Shown: positions 1 through 10,412 of the stretch, in pieces
Layout: every line of letters begins with the position of its first letter
Position numbering within the stretch: position 1 is the stretch's first letter
From: Mesostigma viride
Lineage: Eukaryota; Streptophyta; Mesostigmatophyceae; Mesostigmatales; Mesostigmataceae
Direction of reading: 5' to 3'
DNA length: 64,000 nucleotides
Assembly (NCBI GenBank): GCA_009746045.1
Contig: RPFO01000016.1
Location: 1,202,104-1,266,103 of the forward strand
Made by a program: the position numbers and the translations under genes
The notes under the pieces: model-generated
What the model saw: only the letters and a program-made list of their open reading frames with translations
Told to the model about the DNA's origin: nothing
The model's database searches: none

Positions 1-665
1 TGGTGGTATGCATGCACAAACATCATGTTTATGGTCCCCAATCATCATTCAGTGGTTGGCAGTTGCATTTCTGTAGTTATTAAGAAGCTTCAGTTTTGAT
101 ACTTGTAATTCCGTGGGACCCTCCCCTTCAAAACCATAGGCCCCCTTCTCAGGGCCATGTGTTACCTATACTCCTGGGCAACGGAGTTATGTTCTTAATT
201 AATTCATTCATTAATGAACAGGATAAGTACTTGGGGGGGGGGGGGTGGAAACTGGCATATGGAAGTCCCTTGTAAGTACAAAACAGACACACGGTGAGGC
301 AACTCTGAACCACTGTATGTTATGTTGGCAAATGACAAACCATCAGCGGTCAAGCGTGCATGTGCGGCCAGCCCGAGGGAATCCGAGGGGGCTTGCATTC
401 TGAGGAGTTCAAGGTACCCAAATATCAACCGTCACTGTCACAACTCACACATCTCCCAATGATGCCTAGTCCTTTCCAAAGATCGCTTGTCTGAACTGAA
501 AGCCAGAAACAATTCATCAAATTTCTAAGATCTCTCAAAGTCCCAGCCAGCCCCGAAGTGCCGTGCCCCCTCCCCCCACCCCCCTCTCCCCCCTCCCCTA
601 GCTATACGAAACCCTTTTTGCACATTGGCACAACAGTCGGCCTGCAGCCTCTCGATTCAACTTAC
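1..665. other. Intron or downstream part of the secreted-protein gene; no coding signal
   Basis: This stretch follows a good splice donor of the minus-strand gene at 665, so it is most simply an intron running off the left edge. It holds a G-run at about 234-246 and a C-rich tract at 563-598. A segment of about 75 bp (136-215) reappears in diverged form at 13781-13856. I see no convincing exon. Confidence 0.5.
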
Positions 666-836
666 AATGAAGTTCTTGCCGGGGCCCTTGTTGGCCTCCC
701 AGAACGCCGCGCGGACCACCTCCACTGCGATCTCCAGTCTCCCGTCGGGCGCTGTGATGTACACGCGCGTCTTCCGGCGGGTGACGGTCAGCCCCGAGGG
801 AAGTCGCCGCGAGGCAAGCTTGCCCTCCAGGGGCAC
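666..836 (-). CDS. Secreted RTX/DPHF protein, exon 6 (last exon visible)
   Basis: The exon starts after the acceptor CATGCAG (minus strand, ending at 837) and stops at the donor GTAAGT (665-660). It is 171 nt, phase 0 to phase 0, and so joins exon 5 in frame. It encodes 57 residues that begin VPLEGKLASRRLPSGLTV and go on to KTRVYITAPDGRLEIAVEVV, a beta-rich continuation of the DPHF/FDF module in exon 5. Without splicing a stop follows three codons after the donor position. With splicing the protein continues beyond the left edge. The start and end are inferred from splice consensus and phase, not from transcripts. Confidence 0.7.
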
Positions 837-2416
837 CTGCATGCACGGCCGAGGCACAAACGAGGCACAAAACGAACGAGTGCGACAACATGCCATGGTT
901 AGAGAAGCATACTGTATGCGAGATGTTCCGGAGAATAGGATTTGTTTCAAATCTAGTTCTGGTTAGCAAGGGGGAACTAGCGAATTCCAGCGAGCTGGCA
1001 AGGAAACAACCACGCCTCGCGGTGAGCTTCCACGCCCCCCGAAAGCAATTAAGATTCCGTTTTGCTTCTTGATTCTGTGCTCGCTGCAGCGAAAGGGTGA
1101 CACGGCACGCAAAACCGCATTTGGCGGCGTACGACATCGCACCAGGTGACCGGTACCTGGTGCACGCAATACATATCCCGGCTCAACAAGATTCTCTGGC
1201 CCTGAACACAATTTGTTGTCAAACATCGTTGATCAACGACTCTTTAGCTTTTCCGGTTGAGATCGGGATACCATCCCAGGTTCAAAGCGCCGTGCCTCAG
1301 GCTGGAAATCCCAAACGAACTCGAAATGGAAACAAATCCTTTTCTCCGGAATCTCTCGAATAGCTTTTAAGTTACTCCAAGTAGCCGGAGGTCCCGCCCG
1401 GGCCATGACAGTTGCACGCACAGCGCCAGTCAACAGATGCAAGCCTATCCTAACACCGATATAAGGCAAACTTAAGACAAAGGTAACCGTTGGTCCGATA
1501 ATTAGGGGGAGTACCGCCGAAAATTAGGTAGAAAATCCTGGTACAAAAATCAAACGTTCGCTCGTACTCCGGAGATCTCACAACTTAGATCGAGGGATGA
1601 ATCCCGGATACACTACATGCGAAGCACCAGGCGGCCTCTTCTCTGGAGCGCAGCGAAGGAGCACGTTGCTTCGAAAAAGGGACGGAAAGGAATTTCAGCC
1701 GCAACGGGCGACGGGGGATGCGCAACTAGCAACAGGCAAGTAGCCAGGGGCAACTTAAGCAAGGGACAGAAGGATTGATGGGCGACAGGCGACGGGCCAG
1801 TAGGTATCGCAGCCATGGGGAACTAGCTAGCCATGGGCCACGGGCAACTACCCAGGGGCAAAATATTTCAGCAACGGAGGGACGGAAGGACTTTCAACGG
1901 GCCGCTACTAGCCACGGGTGATGGGCCACGGACCACGGGCACGGGAATTTAGATAGCAGCAGGACATTTAGATAGGAGAGTCTCGAATAACAGAGTCCAA
2001 AATTATAGGGGCTTAGCCCCTATTGGGTCTACTTAAACTACTATAACCATGTTCAGCGATCCAGCAACTTCAATCAGTAGGGCACAATGCACCTGAGCCT
2101 GGCCTACTTAGTGCCTACTCCGTTCACAAGCACAGTCCGGCAGTTCACCAGACGCACCCAGTTAGGAATGTGATAGGGCATGACTATATGGAGCGACATA
2201 ATCCTCAAGCACCTGGTTCTATCGAGTGACTTGTACCCCCCCGATCATGATCATGATTCTTCTGCTCCCATTCAAGGACTTGATTCCCCATCATGCTGTA
2301 TCAGCCTTTCCAGTGAGACAACCATCTGGTGACTTACCCCGTTCATAAGCATGGTCCTACAGTACTCAATGAATGTAGTCTATGGACTTGATCCATGGGT
2401 TTGTCCTATAACTTAC
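837..2416. other. Intron of the secreted-protein gene
   Basis: No exon or RNA gene is visible. The stretch 1690-1950 is a degenerate mixture of short GGGCAAC, GACGGGC and CCACGGG words, probably simple-sequence drift. Short open frames here lack domain features. Confidence 0.5.
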
Positions 2417-3306
2417 CCCATTCACCACCAATGTCCCATACGAGGCTGCGTAGGGTGTCCCTGGGCGGTCGTTTGCGTCCACCAGCACACGGTCCTTCCC
2501 GTACACAACCCCAACCTGGTCCATCCACGTGCGCGCGTCCTTGCCCTTCCTCCCAGACCAGGCAGCGGGCACATCCATACCGGCCAGCTCGTGCTTCATA
2601 TTGCTGGCATTCATATTGGCACTGCTGGTCGCGTCAATACCATTGGCGTCGTTCACACCAGCCATAAGCCTCGCGTTCACACGCACGCGCGCGCCCGCAT
2701 CCGTCAGCACGCAATACGTCCCACCCGGCCGCCCCGCAAAGTCAAACGTGTCCCCGCGCGCGGTCACGAAATGGGGGTCGGACGTGCCGGATCCAAGCAG
2801 GAGGGTGAGCGCAATCATCAGCTGGGTGTCCGCAACAATGCCAAGGGACCCGAAGAAATCCGCCAGGAAACCGCTGAAATCGCCGCTGTTGACAATGTCC
2901 AGAAAAGCTCCCAACTCATCGTCAGACGATAGAGATGCTTGCAGAAGGAGACCAATCTGGTTCGGTGCTAGAGGTGCGTTCGCCTGAAGCAGCCGGCGTC
3001 GGCGGCTGTTAGTACTGTGAAGCATGCCTTCCGCCAGCCTCGGGGCAACCTCCGCTTGCAGCAGGTCTCGGCGCCGTTTGTAAATGCTGCCAAACCCGGC
3101 ATCCAAGCTGAGCTGGCAGCGGGGCATCCCCAGCTTGGCCGCGATGGCGTCGAGCAGAGCCTCTAGGTTCAGAAAGGCAGAGCTGGCGGGGCAGGTGCCC
3201 ATGGTGATGCGGTACACGGCCTGGGCGACGATGTTGGTCTCAGGGGCGCACGTGGCAGGCAGGTAGGGCGACCCCCCCACCAGGGTTATGCTGGAGGCGT
3301 CACACT
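2417..3306 (-). CDS. Secreted RTX/DPHF protein, exon 5: root-cap/vWD-like module
   Basis: The exon begins after the acceptor TTTCACTGCAG (AG at 3308-3307) and ends at the donor GTAAGT (2416-2411). It is 890 nt, entering in phase 1 and leaving in phase 0, which fits both neighbours. It starts CDASSITLVGGSPYLPATC, followed by a helical stretch with RRRDLLQ and RRRRLLQ motifs typical of green algal extracellular proteins. The motif SGTSDPHFVTARGDTFDFAG and then YCVLTD.....VRVNARLM follow. Asp-Pro-His followed by FDF-Gly is the signature of von Willebrand D-like and plant root-cap-like extracellular modules. Further on, MDQVGVVYGKDRVLVDA continues the beta-sandwich. Role inferred: extracellular matrix or cell-wall protein. 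Confidence 0.75.
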
Positions 3307-3557
3307 CTGCAGTGAAATTTCGGTACCATAGTGGATACATACAAGGCACGTTTGTGAGAATAAACATGGGACTGATGAGAGACCATGTAATTGACGAGAG
3401 ACCAGATGGACGCATGGTATGTGCTGGACGCTTGTAACATTCTGCATGGCGTGCCGGTCGACGTGGGACAGTAACTCATATGATCGGGGATGCTAGTCAC
3501 TGAAGAGTTGCACGGTCGTGCCACGAGCACCTACAGTTCAACCTACACTAGCCCGAA

Positions 3558-3888
3558 GTCGTACACGCATTCAACCCTAACATTCCATGGTATCATGGGG
3601 CTTGTAAGATGAGTCGTACACGCATTCAACCCTAACATTCCATGGTATCATGGGGCTTGTAAGATGAGTCATACACGCATTCAACCCTAACATTCCATGG
3701 TATCATGGGGCTTGTAAGATGAGTCGTACACGCATTCAACCCTAACATTCCATGGTATCATGGGGCTTGTAAGATGAGTCGTACACGCATTCAACCCTAA
3801 CATTCCATGGTATCATAGGGCTTGTAAGATGAGCCGTACACGCATTCAACCCTAACATTCCATGGTATCATGGGGCTTGTAAGATGAG
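3558..3888. repeat. 55-bp tandem repeat, six copies
   Basis: Copies begin at about 3558, 3613, 3668, 3723, 3778 and 3833. Each reads GTCGTACACGCATTCAACCC followed by a block containing CATTCCATGGTATCATGGGG. Only a few substitutions separate copies, so the array is recent. It lies in an intron. Confidence 0.95.
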
Positions 3889-3916
3889 TAGCAGCTAGGG
3901 TTTATGTTATTGAGCT

Positions 3917-4334
3917 TTGGTGGTGGTGGTGGTGGTGGTGGTGGTGGTGGTGGTGGTGGTGGTGGTGGTGGTGGTGGTGGTGGTGGTGGTGGTGGTGGTG
4001 GTGGTGGTGGTGGTGGTGGTGGTGGTGGTGGTGGTGGTGGTGGTGGTGGTGGTGGTGGTGGTGGTGGTGGTGGTGGTGGTGGTGGTGGTGGCACCTGGTG
4101 GTGGTGGTGGTGGTGGTGGTGGTGGTGGTGGTGGTGGTGGTGGTGGTGGTGGTGGTGGTGGTGGTGGTGGTGGTGGTGGTGGTGGTGGTGGTGGTGGTGG
4201 TGGTGGTGGTGGTGGTGGTGGTGGTGGTGGTGGTGGTGGTGGTGGTGGTGGTGGTGGTGGTGGTGGTGGTGGTGGTGGTGGTGGTGGTGGTGGTGGTGGT
4301 GGTGGTGGTGGTGGTGGTGGTGGTGGTGGTGGTG
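3917..4334. repeat. (TGG)n microsatellite, about 418 bp
   Basis: An almost pure TGG/CCA run interrupted once by GCACC at about 4091-4095. It makes meaningless long open frames of poly-Gly, poly-Val, poly-Trp, poly-His, poly-Pro and poly-Thr on both strands. Confidence 0.97.
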
Positions 4335-4454
4335 CATCAAGTTTCATTTAAGTGGCCAGCCGGAGCGGCTGCTTAGGTTTTAGCGGGCAAGTGTTCGAAG
4401 CGCGTCATTGGTGAATTACTTGGGGAACTTGGGTTTCCCCGCGAAACTCCAACC

Positions 4455-4960
4455 GCACGTTCAGATTTCCAAATCTCATAAAGTTCGGCGGAACTTTCTG
4501 AACGGGGGCAGTTGACGAGCAGCATTCCTCCGGACAAATGAATTGCGTTCCATACTTGCGCAATTAATTTTGAAAGGTAGCTTGCGTGCAGCCCTACTAA
4601 AATTTGCGCGGACGTTCAGATTTCCAAATCTCAAGTAAATTTCGGCGGAACTTTCTGAACGGGGGTAGTTGGCGGGCAGCGTTCCTCCGGACGAATGAAA
4701 TGCGTTCCATACTTGCACAAAATTTCGAAAGGTAGCTTGCGAGTAGCCCTACTAAAATTTGCGCAAAGTGTGGGACTGAAAATTCGTAACGGAAACTTTT
4801 TGGTAGTTGCCGTCACTTCATTTTGCGCAAAGTGTTGGACTGGGAAATTCGTAACGGATACGTTTTGGTAGTTGCCGTCACTTCATTTTGCGCAAAGTGT
4901 TGGACTGACAATTCGTAACGGAAATTTTTTGGTAGTTGGCGTCACTTCCTTTCGTTTGAC
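4455..4960. repeat. Duplicated ~155-bp unit followed by three ~65-bp units
   Basis: A unit beginning TTCAGATTTCCAAATCTCA appears at about 4459 and again at about 4615. It is followed by three copies of a 65-bp unit beginning TGCGCAAAGTGT and containing GGTAGTTGCCGTCACTTC at about 4767-4960. Non-coding. Confidence 0.85.
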
Positions 4961-5120
4961 TGAAAATTCGCTGAAATTCGCTGAATTCGCACCGTAGCCT
5001 AATTTTTAGTACCTCGAAGTGACGGAGCACCTAAAAATTTGCCCACAAGTACACTTGGCAGCGCGCTCACTGGGAAAAATTGTACAGCCGCTCCGGCGGG
5101 CCACTTGAACGAATTGTAAC

Positions 5121-5318
5121 GGTGGTGGTGGTGGTGGTGGTGGTGGTGGTGGTGGTGGTGGTGGTGGTGGTGGTGGTGGTGGTGGTGGTGGTGGTGGTGG
5201 TGGTGGTGGTGGTGGTGGTGGTGGTGGTGGTGGTGGTGGTGGTGGTGGTGGTGGTGGTGGTGGTGACCAGTGGTGGTGACCAGTGGTGGTGGTGGTGGTG
5301 GTGGCGGCGGCGGCGGCG
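5121..5318. repeat. Second (TGG)n microsatellite with a GGC tail
   Basis: A TGG run to about 5264, two TGACCAG interruptions, a further TGG run and a short (GGC)n end. It is the same triplet as the array 800 bp upstream, so the two may share a source. Confidence 0.95.
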
Positions 5319-5989
5319 GGGGTAGTTGCGGTGATGATGAGTTACTGTCCAGGCGATGTTGTGAACTTAACCATAAATACTCTTACTCATATCCACTGCG
5401 ACAAAGATGGCAACGATGGCAGCTGGCTTATCCATTTGCGACAATGGAGCCTGCTAGTTCTAAGGTGGACCGTAGGTTACCATCGGTACCCGGCACCAGG
5501 ACGTTGGCGCCAACTGACCAGTGCGCCCCGCCAAAAGCACCAGGCCCAGCCAAAATGCCACATTTCAGGCCCAAGGCCCGGGGGGAGGCGTCCCCCCGAC
5601 CTTAAGGCATGGCCACAATCAAAGCTAGTGAAGCTGAAGTTTTGCAGCCAATCAGATTCGTCCACGGCGAGTTAGCATGTTCAGTCAGCACTATGTTTAG
5701 AGGTGGCAAGCTTATTAAAGCTATGAATTTTGAGGCTAAACTTTGCATGGAAACAGCCACATGCAAACATGACAACCTTAAAAAATAGTACAAGTTTTGC
5801 GGGATTCGCCCGCGACATTAGAGCTCGTACTTTTTGTGGCCGGTCCCCGGCCAGGGAGCCCCGGCTAGGGATTGCGTACCGCCGCCAAGGGCCAGGTGGC
5901 GCTAGCCTCGCCAAGGAGCGTGCGCTAGCTTTAGGGTTTCGACCACAATCATGGAGATTGGCAATTTAAGGGTGAAGAAAAAAAACAAA

Positions 5990-6085
5990 CAAACAAAATG
6001 CATGTGCTAGCTAGGCTCGAACCCGGCACTACTACGTTCCACATACTATGACGTGTGCCTTAGCGCCTGAAGTCTGCGTAGCCAA
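5990..6085 (-). other. Possible tRNA-like Pol III cassette (SINE head or tRNA relic)
   Basis: Read on the minus strand, an A-box-like AGGCGCTAAGG is followed about 45 nt later by a B-box GGTTCGAGCC and then T-rich runs that could end Pol III transcription. A full cloverleaf does not close cleanly, so this is not a normal tRNA gene. A tRNA-derived SINE or decayed tRNA is the best reading. Confidence 0.3.
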
Positions 6086-6647
6086 AATTTTCCGAAGTTG
6101 CACAATATGTACATTTCTACATAGGGACAAATTGCGCAACCGCGCGATGGACGGAGCTCGTGAACTACTAGTTCCGGAGTTCAAGCTCCAGATTGACTGC
6201 TAGCTAGGCCTGCACGGGAGCGCGATGCGCGCGGGGATGAGTGACCTCGCCAACCCCGCAGACAGCAGGGAAAAATCGCTCTCAGGCGATGGAAAAGAGG
6301 AAAATCCACGTGTGAGCTTCCTGCGCGTTTGTAACTGGTTCGGGAGAACGAACTTATAAGAGGAAGAATCCAAATTGGGTGTCGTACACGCGATTCTAGA
6401 TCATCTTGACGAGGCCTTTCAGCTGAGCTATCACGAGCTTATACTACATGTCTGCACGTATGATTACGCATCACCCTGCCTGGCAGGGGGGGGGGGGGGC
6501 AGGTTCACCTACGGTCCACCTTAAATATAACTTTCGAACAGCGATGCTTGCTAGCTAGCAGCCTTTTGGGCATGTTTCTGACACAGCTGCATTATTGGCC
6601 TTCATTACTAATAATGTTATCAGCCTAAGGGCATTCATTGTGCGTAC

Positions 6648-6812
6648 CGTGCACGCACACGTCCCCTGGCTGGCGCGCGCCAGGGAACGTGCGGTCGATG
6701 CGCTTGCAGACGAACCAAATTGGGCAGCCCCAATCCTGGCCATTGTCATTCTGTGCGCAGACTGCATGGCACACAAACAACCCACAGATCCCATCATAGC
6801 CCAAGTGAAATT
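6648..6812 (-). CDS. Candidate Cys-rich exon (exon 4) of the secreted RTX/DPHF protein
   Basis: The open segment begins after the acceptor AACACCAAAG (AG at 6814-6813) and ends at the donor GTACGC (6647). It is 165 nt, phase 1 to phase 1, so it can be inserted between exons 3 and 5 without changing the frame. It encodes EFHLGYDGICGLFVCHAVC and then QNDNGQDWGCPIWFVCKR, ending DVCVHG. Six cysteines precede the CDASS of the next exon, as in a disulphide-bonded extracellular domain. The polypyrimidine tract is weak, so it may be alternative or absent. Confidence 0.5.
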
Positions 6813-8133
6813 CTTTGGTGTTGAACATTGATTAAGGCCAGGATGCAAAATTGATCGGATGCTTGCCCATTCGAATTCAGAACTCAACAGTGAGAAGCCC
6901 CAAAAGGTCAACAGACACATCAACCAAAATCTGCATCATCTCATCAACTAAAATCTGAACGGTTGCCAGAAGGTCTGCCCACATGGTTACAATAACATAA
7001 ATAGAATTAATAGTAGTAACAGATGTGGCAGTTTGAATCATGTCAGCATGAAATACGTTACATTATTAGACGACGTGCTGAGGTCTGGAGTTCTTCACTG
7101 CATGACACTACTGCTGCTAAAGGAGAAGAAGACGTATAAACTGGCACTATAGATGTACAAGGCTCCATCATGAGTCTGGTTTCTTCCAACCATGTATGTC
7201 AACAACCCATAGAAGATCATACACCTGTAGCTACTGCATACTACTATAACTACAATTAATGTTACATAGCACCATAAAAGCCACTACATAAAAGTGGGAA
7301 GTACACCTGATGTACCTGGCAATGTGCAGAGTGACATGGTATACCTAATGGAGCCCTGCTAGGTAGGATGTGTTACACCACGCCAAATGCTTGGGACGCA
7401 TGCAGCCCCGCCTTGCAAAGCGTAGCGTGCCAGGGGCGGGGGCTGAGGAATTCCAGATCTACACAATTGATGACTTAGTACAGTAACTGTGCGAGGGTAA
7501 GGGGTGCCAACAGCTAGAGCTCAGACCTATCATTCAACAGGAGCGGACATGGGACTGGCTTTGCACTGGTGGGGCCGAGTTCTACGTGGTCACCACTGGC
7601 GCTAACATGGCAAAAGAGCTCGGTCACAAAATGGACAAGACCACCCCGGGCCAGAAGCTTCCCCAAGTACCAAGCATGCCAAGCCAGCAAAAGCCGACTC
7701 GGGCGCTGTAGTAATTCGCGTACTTAACAAGACACAATTTTCTAAACAACTGGCAACTAGGTGATGAAGTCTTCGTAGGAAGGTAAGATTAGCCTAACAA
7801 GACAAGTTTAGTCTTAGTAACAAGTCAAGGTTCGAAAAATAACAAGTCAAGGTTCATCTATAAACAAGACAAGTTCCCCTACCCCCGAAAAACACACCCT
7901 AAAGTTGCGAGTACAATTTAACCGGCGAACCATGAAAGCACTGGGCCGCCTCACCATTATACCCATAGAACATTATCATTTAAGTGGTGGCGTTAAGCAC
8001 AGCTACATGATACGGTGTCGTTGACGGGCCATCTCATCATAATACTTGCAAGCCATATCCTACTAGTTGCATGTATAGCATGACATGGCTACAATTAATA
8101 AATGTCATCGGTTCTAACCACCTGACATCTTAC
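6813..8133. other. Intron; no feature recognised
   Basis: Follows the donor at 8133 of the RTX exon. AT-richer than its neighbours, with no repeat array, RNA gene or credible exon visible. Confidence 0.45.
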
Positions 8134-10412
8134 CAGCGAATCGGTCCGTCCCTCCGTCGGCATTGGTAACAGTGTAGTTGAGGCCCCGTCCATCCACGAT
8201 GATGTTGTACCCTGGCCCGCCCTCAAACACGGTGCTCCCGTGCACCCCCACGAGGACATCGTCGCCAGCACCGCCGATGATCTCATCGCCCGGACCACCC
8301 ACCAAGTCATCATCGCCGCTCCCCCGTAAAGACAATCCCCACCTGAACCGCCATACAACCTGTCGTTGCCGCCGCTCCCCGTCAACTTGTCGGCACCATC
8401 GCCGCCAAGCATTGTGTCTGGGCTATCGCCACCAATCATGGTGTCGTCGCCGTCACCTCCTGACAAAGTACCGGGGCCGCTAGCTCCGAATACTTGAAAG
8501 CGGTCGGCACCAGAGCCTCCAGAAAATGAAACATTTCCACTCGACCCGTAGAGCCCCACGGTATCATCGCCATTGCCTCCGGAAACGTTCACGTTACCGT
8601 TTCCATAAACTTGCAAGATATCAACGCCATCGCCTCCAGAAAAAAAGACGTCGCCATTTCCATATTTTAGCACGGTGTCATTGCCACTGCCTCCGGACAT
8701 GATAACGTCGCCATTTCCATATTGTGCCAAGGTGTCATTGCCACTGCCTCCGGACGCGTTCACGTTGCCGTCTCCATAAACTTCCAACATATTGATGCCG
8801 TCGCCTCCAGAAAAAGACACGTTGCCATTTCCATATTTTTGCACTCTATCATCGCCATTGCCTACGGAAACGTTCAGGTTGCCATATCCAGAAAATTGCA
8901 AGGAATTGCTGCCATCGCCTCCAGAAAAAAAGACGTCGCCAACTCCGAATTTTAGCACGGTGTCATTGCCACTGCCTCCGGACATGATAACGTTGCCATC
9001 TCCAGAGACTTGCAAGGTGTTATTGCCATTGCCTCCGGACATGTAAACATTGTTGTTTCCAGCAACTTCCAACTTATTGATGCCGTCGCCTGCAGAGAAA
9101 GACACGTTGCCATTTCCATATTTTTGCACGGTGTCATTGCCACTGCCTCCGGAAACGCTCACATTGCCGAATCCAGTATATAGCAAGGAATTGCTGCCAT
9201 CGCCTCCAGAAAAAAAGACGTCGCCAACTCCGAATTTTTGCACGGTGTCATTGCCACTGCCTCCGGTCATGTTGATGTTGCCGTCTCCAGCAACTTCCAA
9301 CTTATTGATGCCGTCGCCTGCAGAGAAAGACACGTTGGCATTTCCGAATTTTTGCAAGGTGTCATTGCCATTGCCTCCGGACATGTCAACGTTGCCAGTT
9401 CCAGAAAATAGCAAGGAATTGCTGCCATCGCCTCCAGAAAAAAACACGTTGCCATTTCCCGATTTTTGCAAGGTGTCATTGCCATTGCCTCCGGACATGT
9501 CAACGTTGCCGTCTCCAGAAACTAGCAAGGAATTGCTGCCGTCGCCTAAGGAGAAAGACACGTTGCCATTTCCCATTTTTTGCATTGCATCATCGCCACT
9601 GCCTCCGGACGCGTTGACGTTGCCATTTCCAAAAGCTTGCACAATATTGCTGCCATCGCCTGCGGAAAGAAACACGTCGCCATTGCCGAACTTTTGCAAT
9701 GTATCATTGCCATTGCCTCCGGACGCGTTCAGGTTGCCATTTCCAGAAACTGTCAACAGATTGTCGCCATCACCTCCAGAAAAAGACACATGGACACTTG
9801 TCGCCGTGACCGTTACAGTATCATTGCCATTGCCTCCGGACACGTTCGCATTCACGTTGTTTCCAGAAGCTGTCAACTGATTGTAGCCATCGCCTCCAGA
9901 AAAAAACACGTCGCCATTTCCAATTTTTTGCAAGGTGTCATTGCCATTGCCTCCGGATATGTTAACGTTGCCATCTCCAAAAACTTGCGTTACTTCATCG
10001 CCGTCCCCTCCGGACATGTCCACGTTGCCATTTCCGTAGACTTCGAGCCTGTCACTGCCACTGCCTCCAGAAAAAGACACATTGCCATTTCCGTTGACTC
10101 GCACGGTATCATTGCCATCGCCTGAGCCAGAGAAAAAGAGGTTGCCACCGTTGGTAAACTGCAAGCTGTCAACACCGTTGCCTGCGGTCATGTTGACCGT
10201 GTTGCTCCCAGTGAGTGTTACGGCGTCATTGCCGTCCCCTCCAGAAAAATACACGTTGCCAGTCCCGGTGACAAACAACTGATCGTTGTCATTGTCTCCC
10301 GACATGGTTACGTCGCCGTTACCGGTGACGTCCAAACGGTCATTGCCATCACCTCCAGTCATGACGACCGGGTCGTTCCCAGCATAGGTCTCGACGTCAT
10401 TCCCCGGCGTGC
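8134..10412 (-). CDS. Secreted RTX/DPHF protein, exon 3: RTX-like beta-roll repeats
   Basis: The exon starts after the acceptor GTTAACAG (AG at 10414-10413) and ends at the donor GTAAGA (8133). It encodes about 760 residues, beginning TPGNDVETYAGND. Nearly all of it is an alternating repeat of about 19 residues: GGNGNDTLQ (the RTX nonapeptide GGxGxDxLx) followed by xxGNGNVxxS. RTX nonapeptides bind calcium and fold as a parallel beta-roll, mainly in bacterial secreted proteins. Near 8326 one G seems to be missing from a G-run: the frame shifts and the RTX pattern resumes in the next frame as GSGDDDLVGGPGDEIIGG. With that base restored the exon leaves in phase 1, exactly what the next exons need. 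Function inferred: calcium-dependent extracellular structural or adhesive protein. Confidence 0.8.

Larger units (their letters stand above)
3307..6647. other. Repeat-rich intron
   Basis: This lies between candidate exons 4 and 5 of the minus-strand gene. It contains the 55-bp tandem array (3558-3888), two TGG tracts, a duplicated segment of about 155 bp with a 65-bp triplicate (4455-4960), and a tRNA-like cassette (about 5990-6085). A 12-14 nt G-run is at about 6487-6500. No other exon is convincing. Confidence 0.5.

Noticed and set aside
3852-4383. Long frames of poly-His, poly-Pro, poly-Gly, poly-Val and poly-Trp
   Set aside because: They are readings of a (TGG)n microsatellite in every frame, with no unique sequence.
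8178-10125. Plus-strand frames antisense to the RTX exon
   Set aside because: Shadows of the periodic RTX codons on the other strand, without independent motifs.
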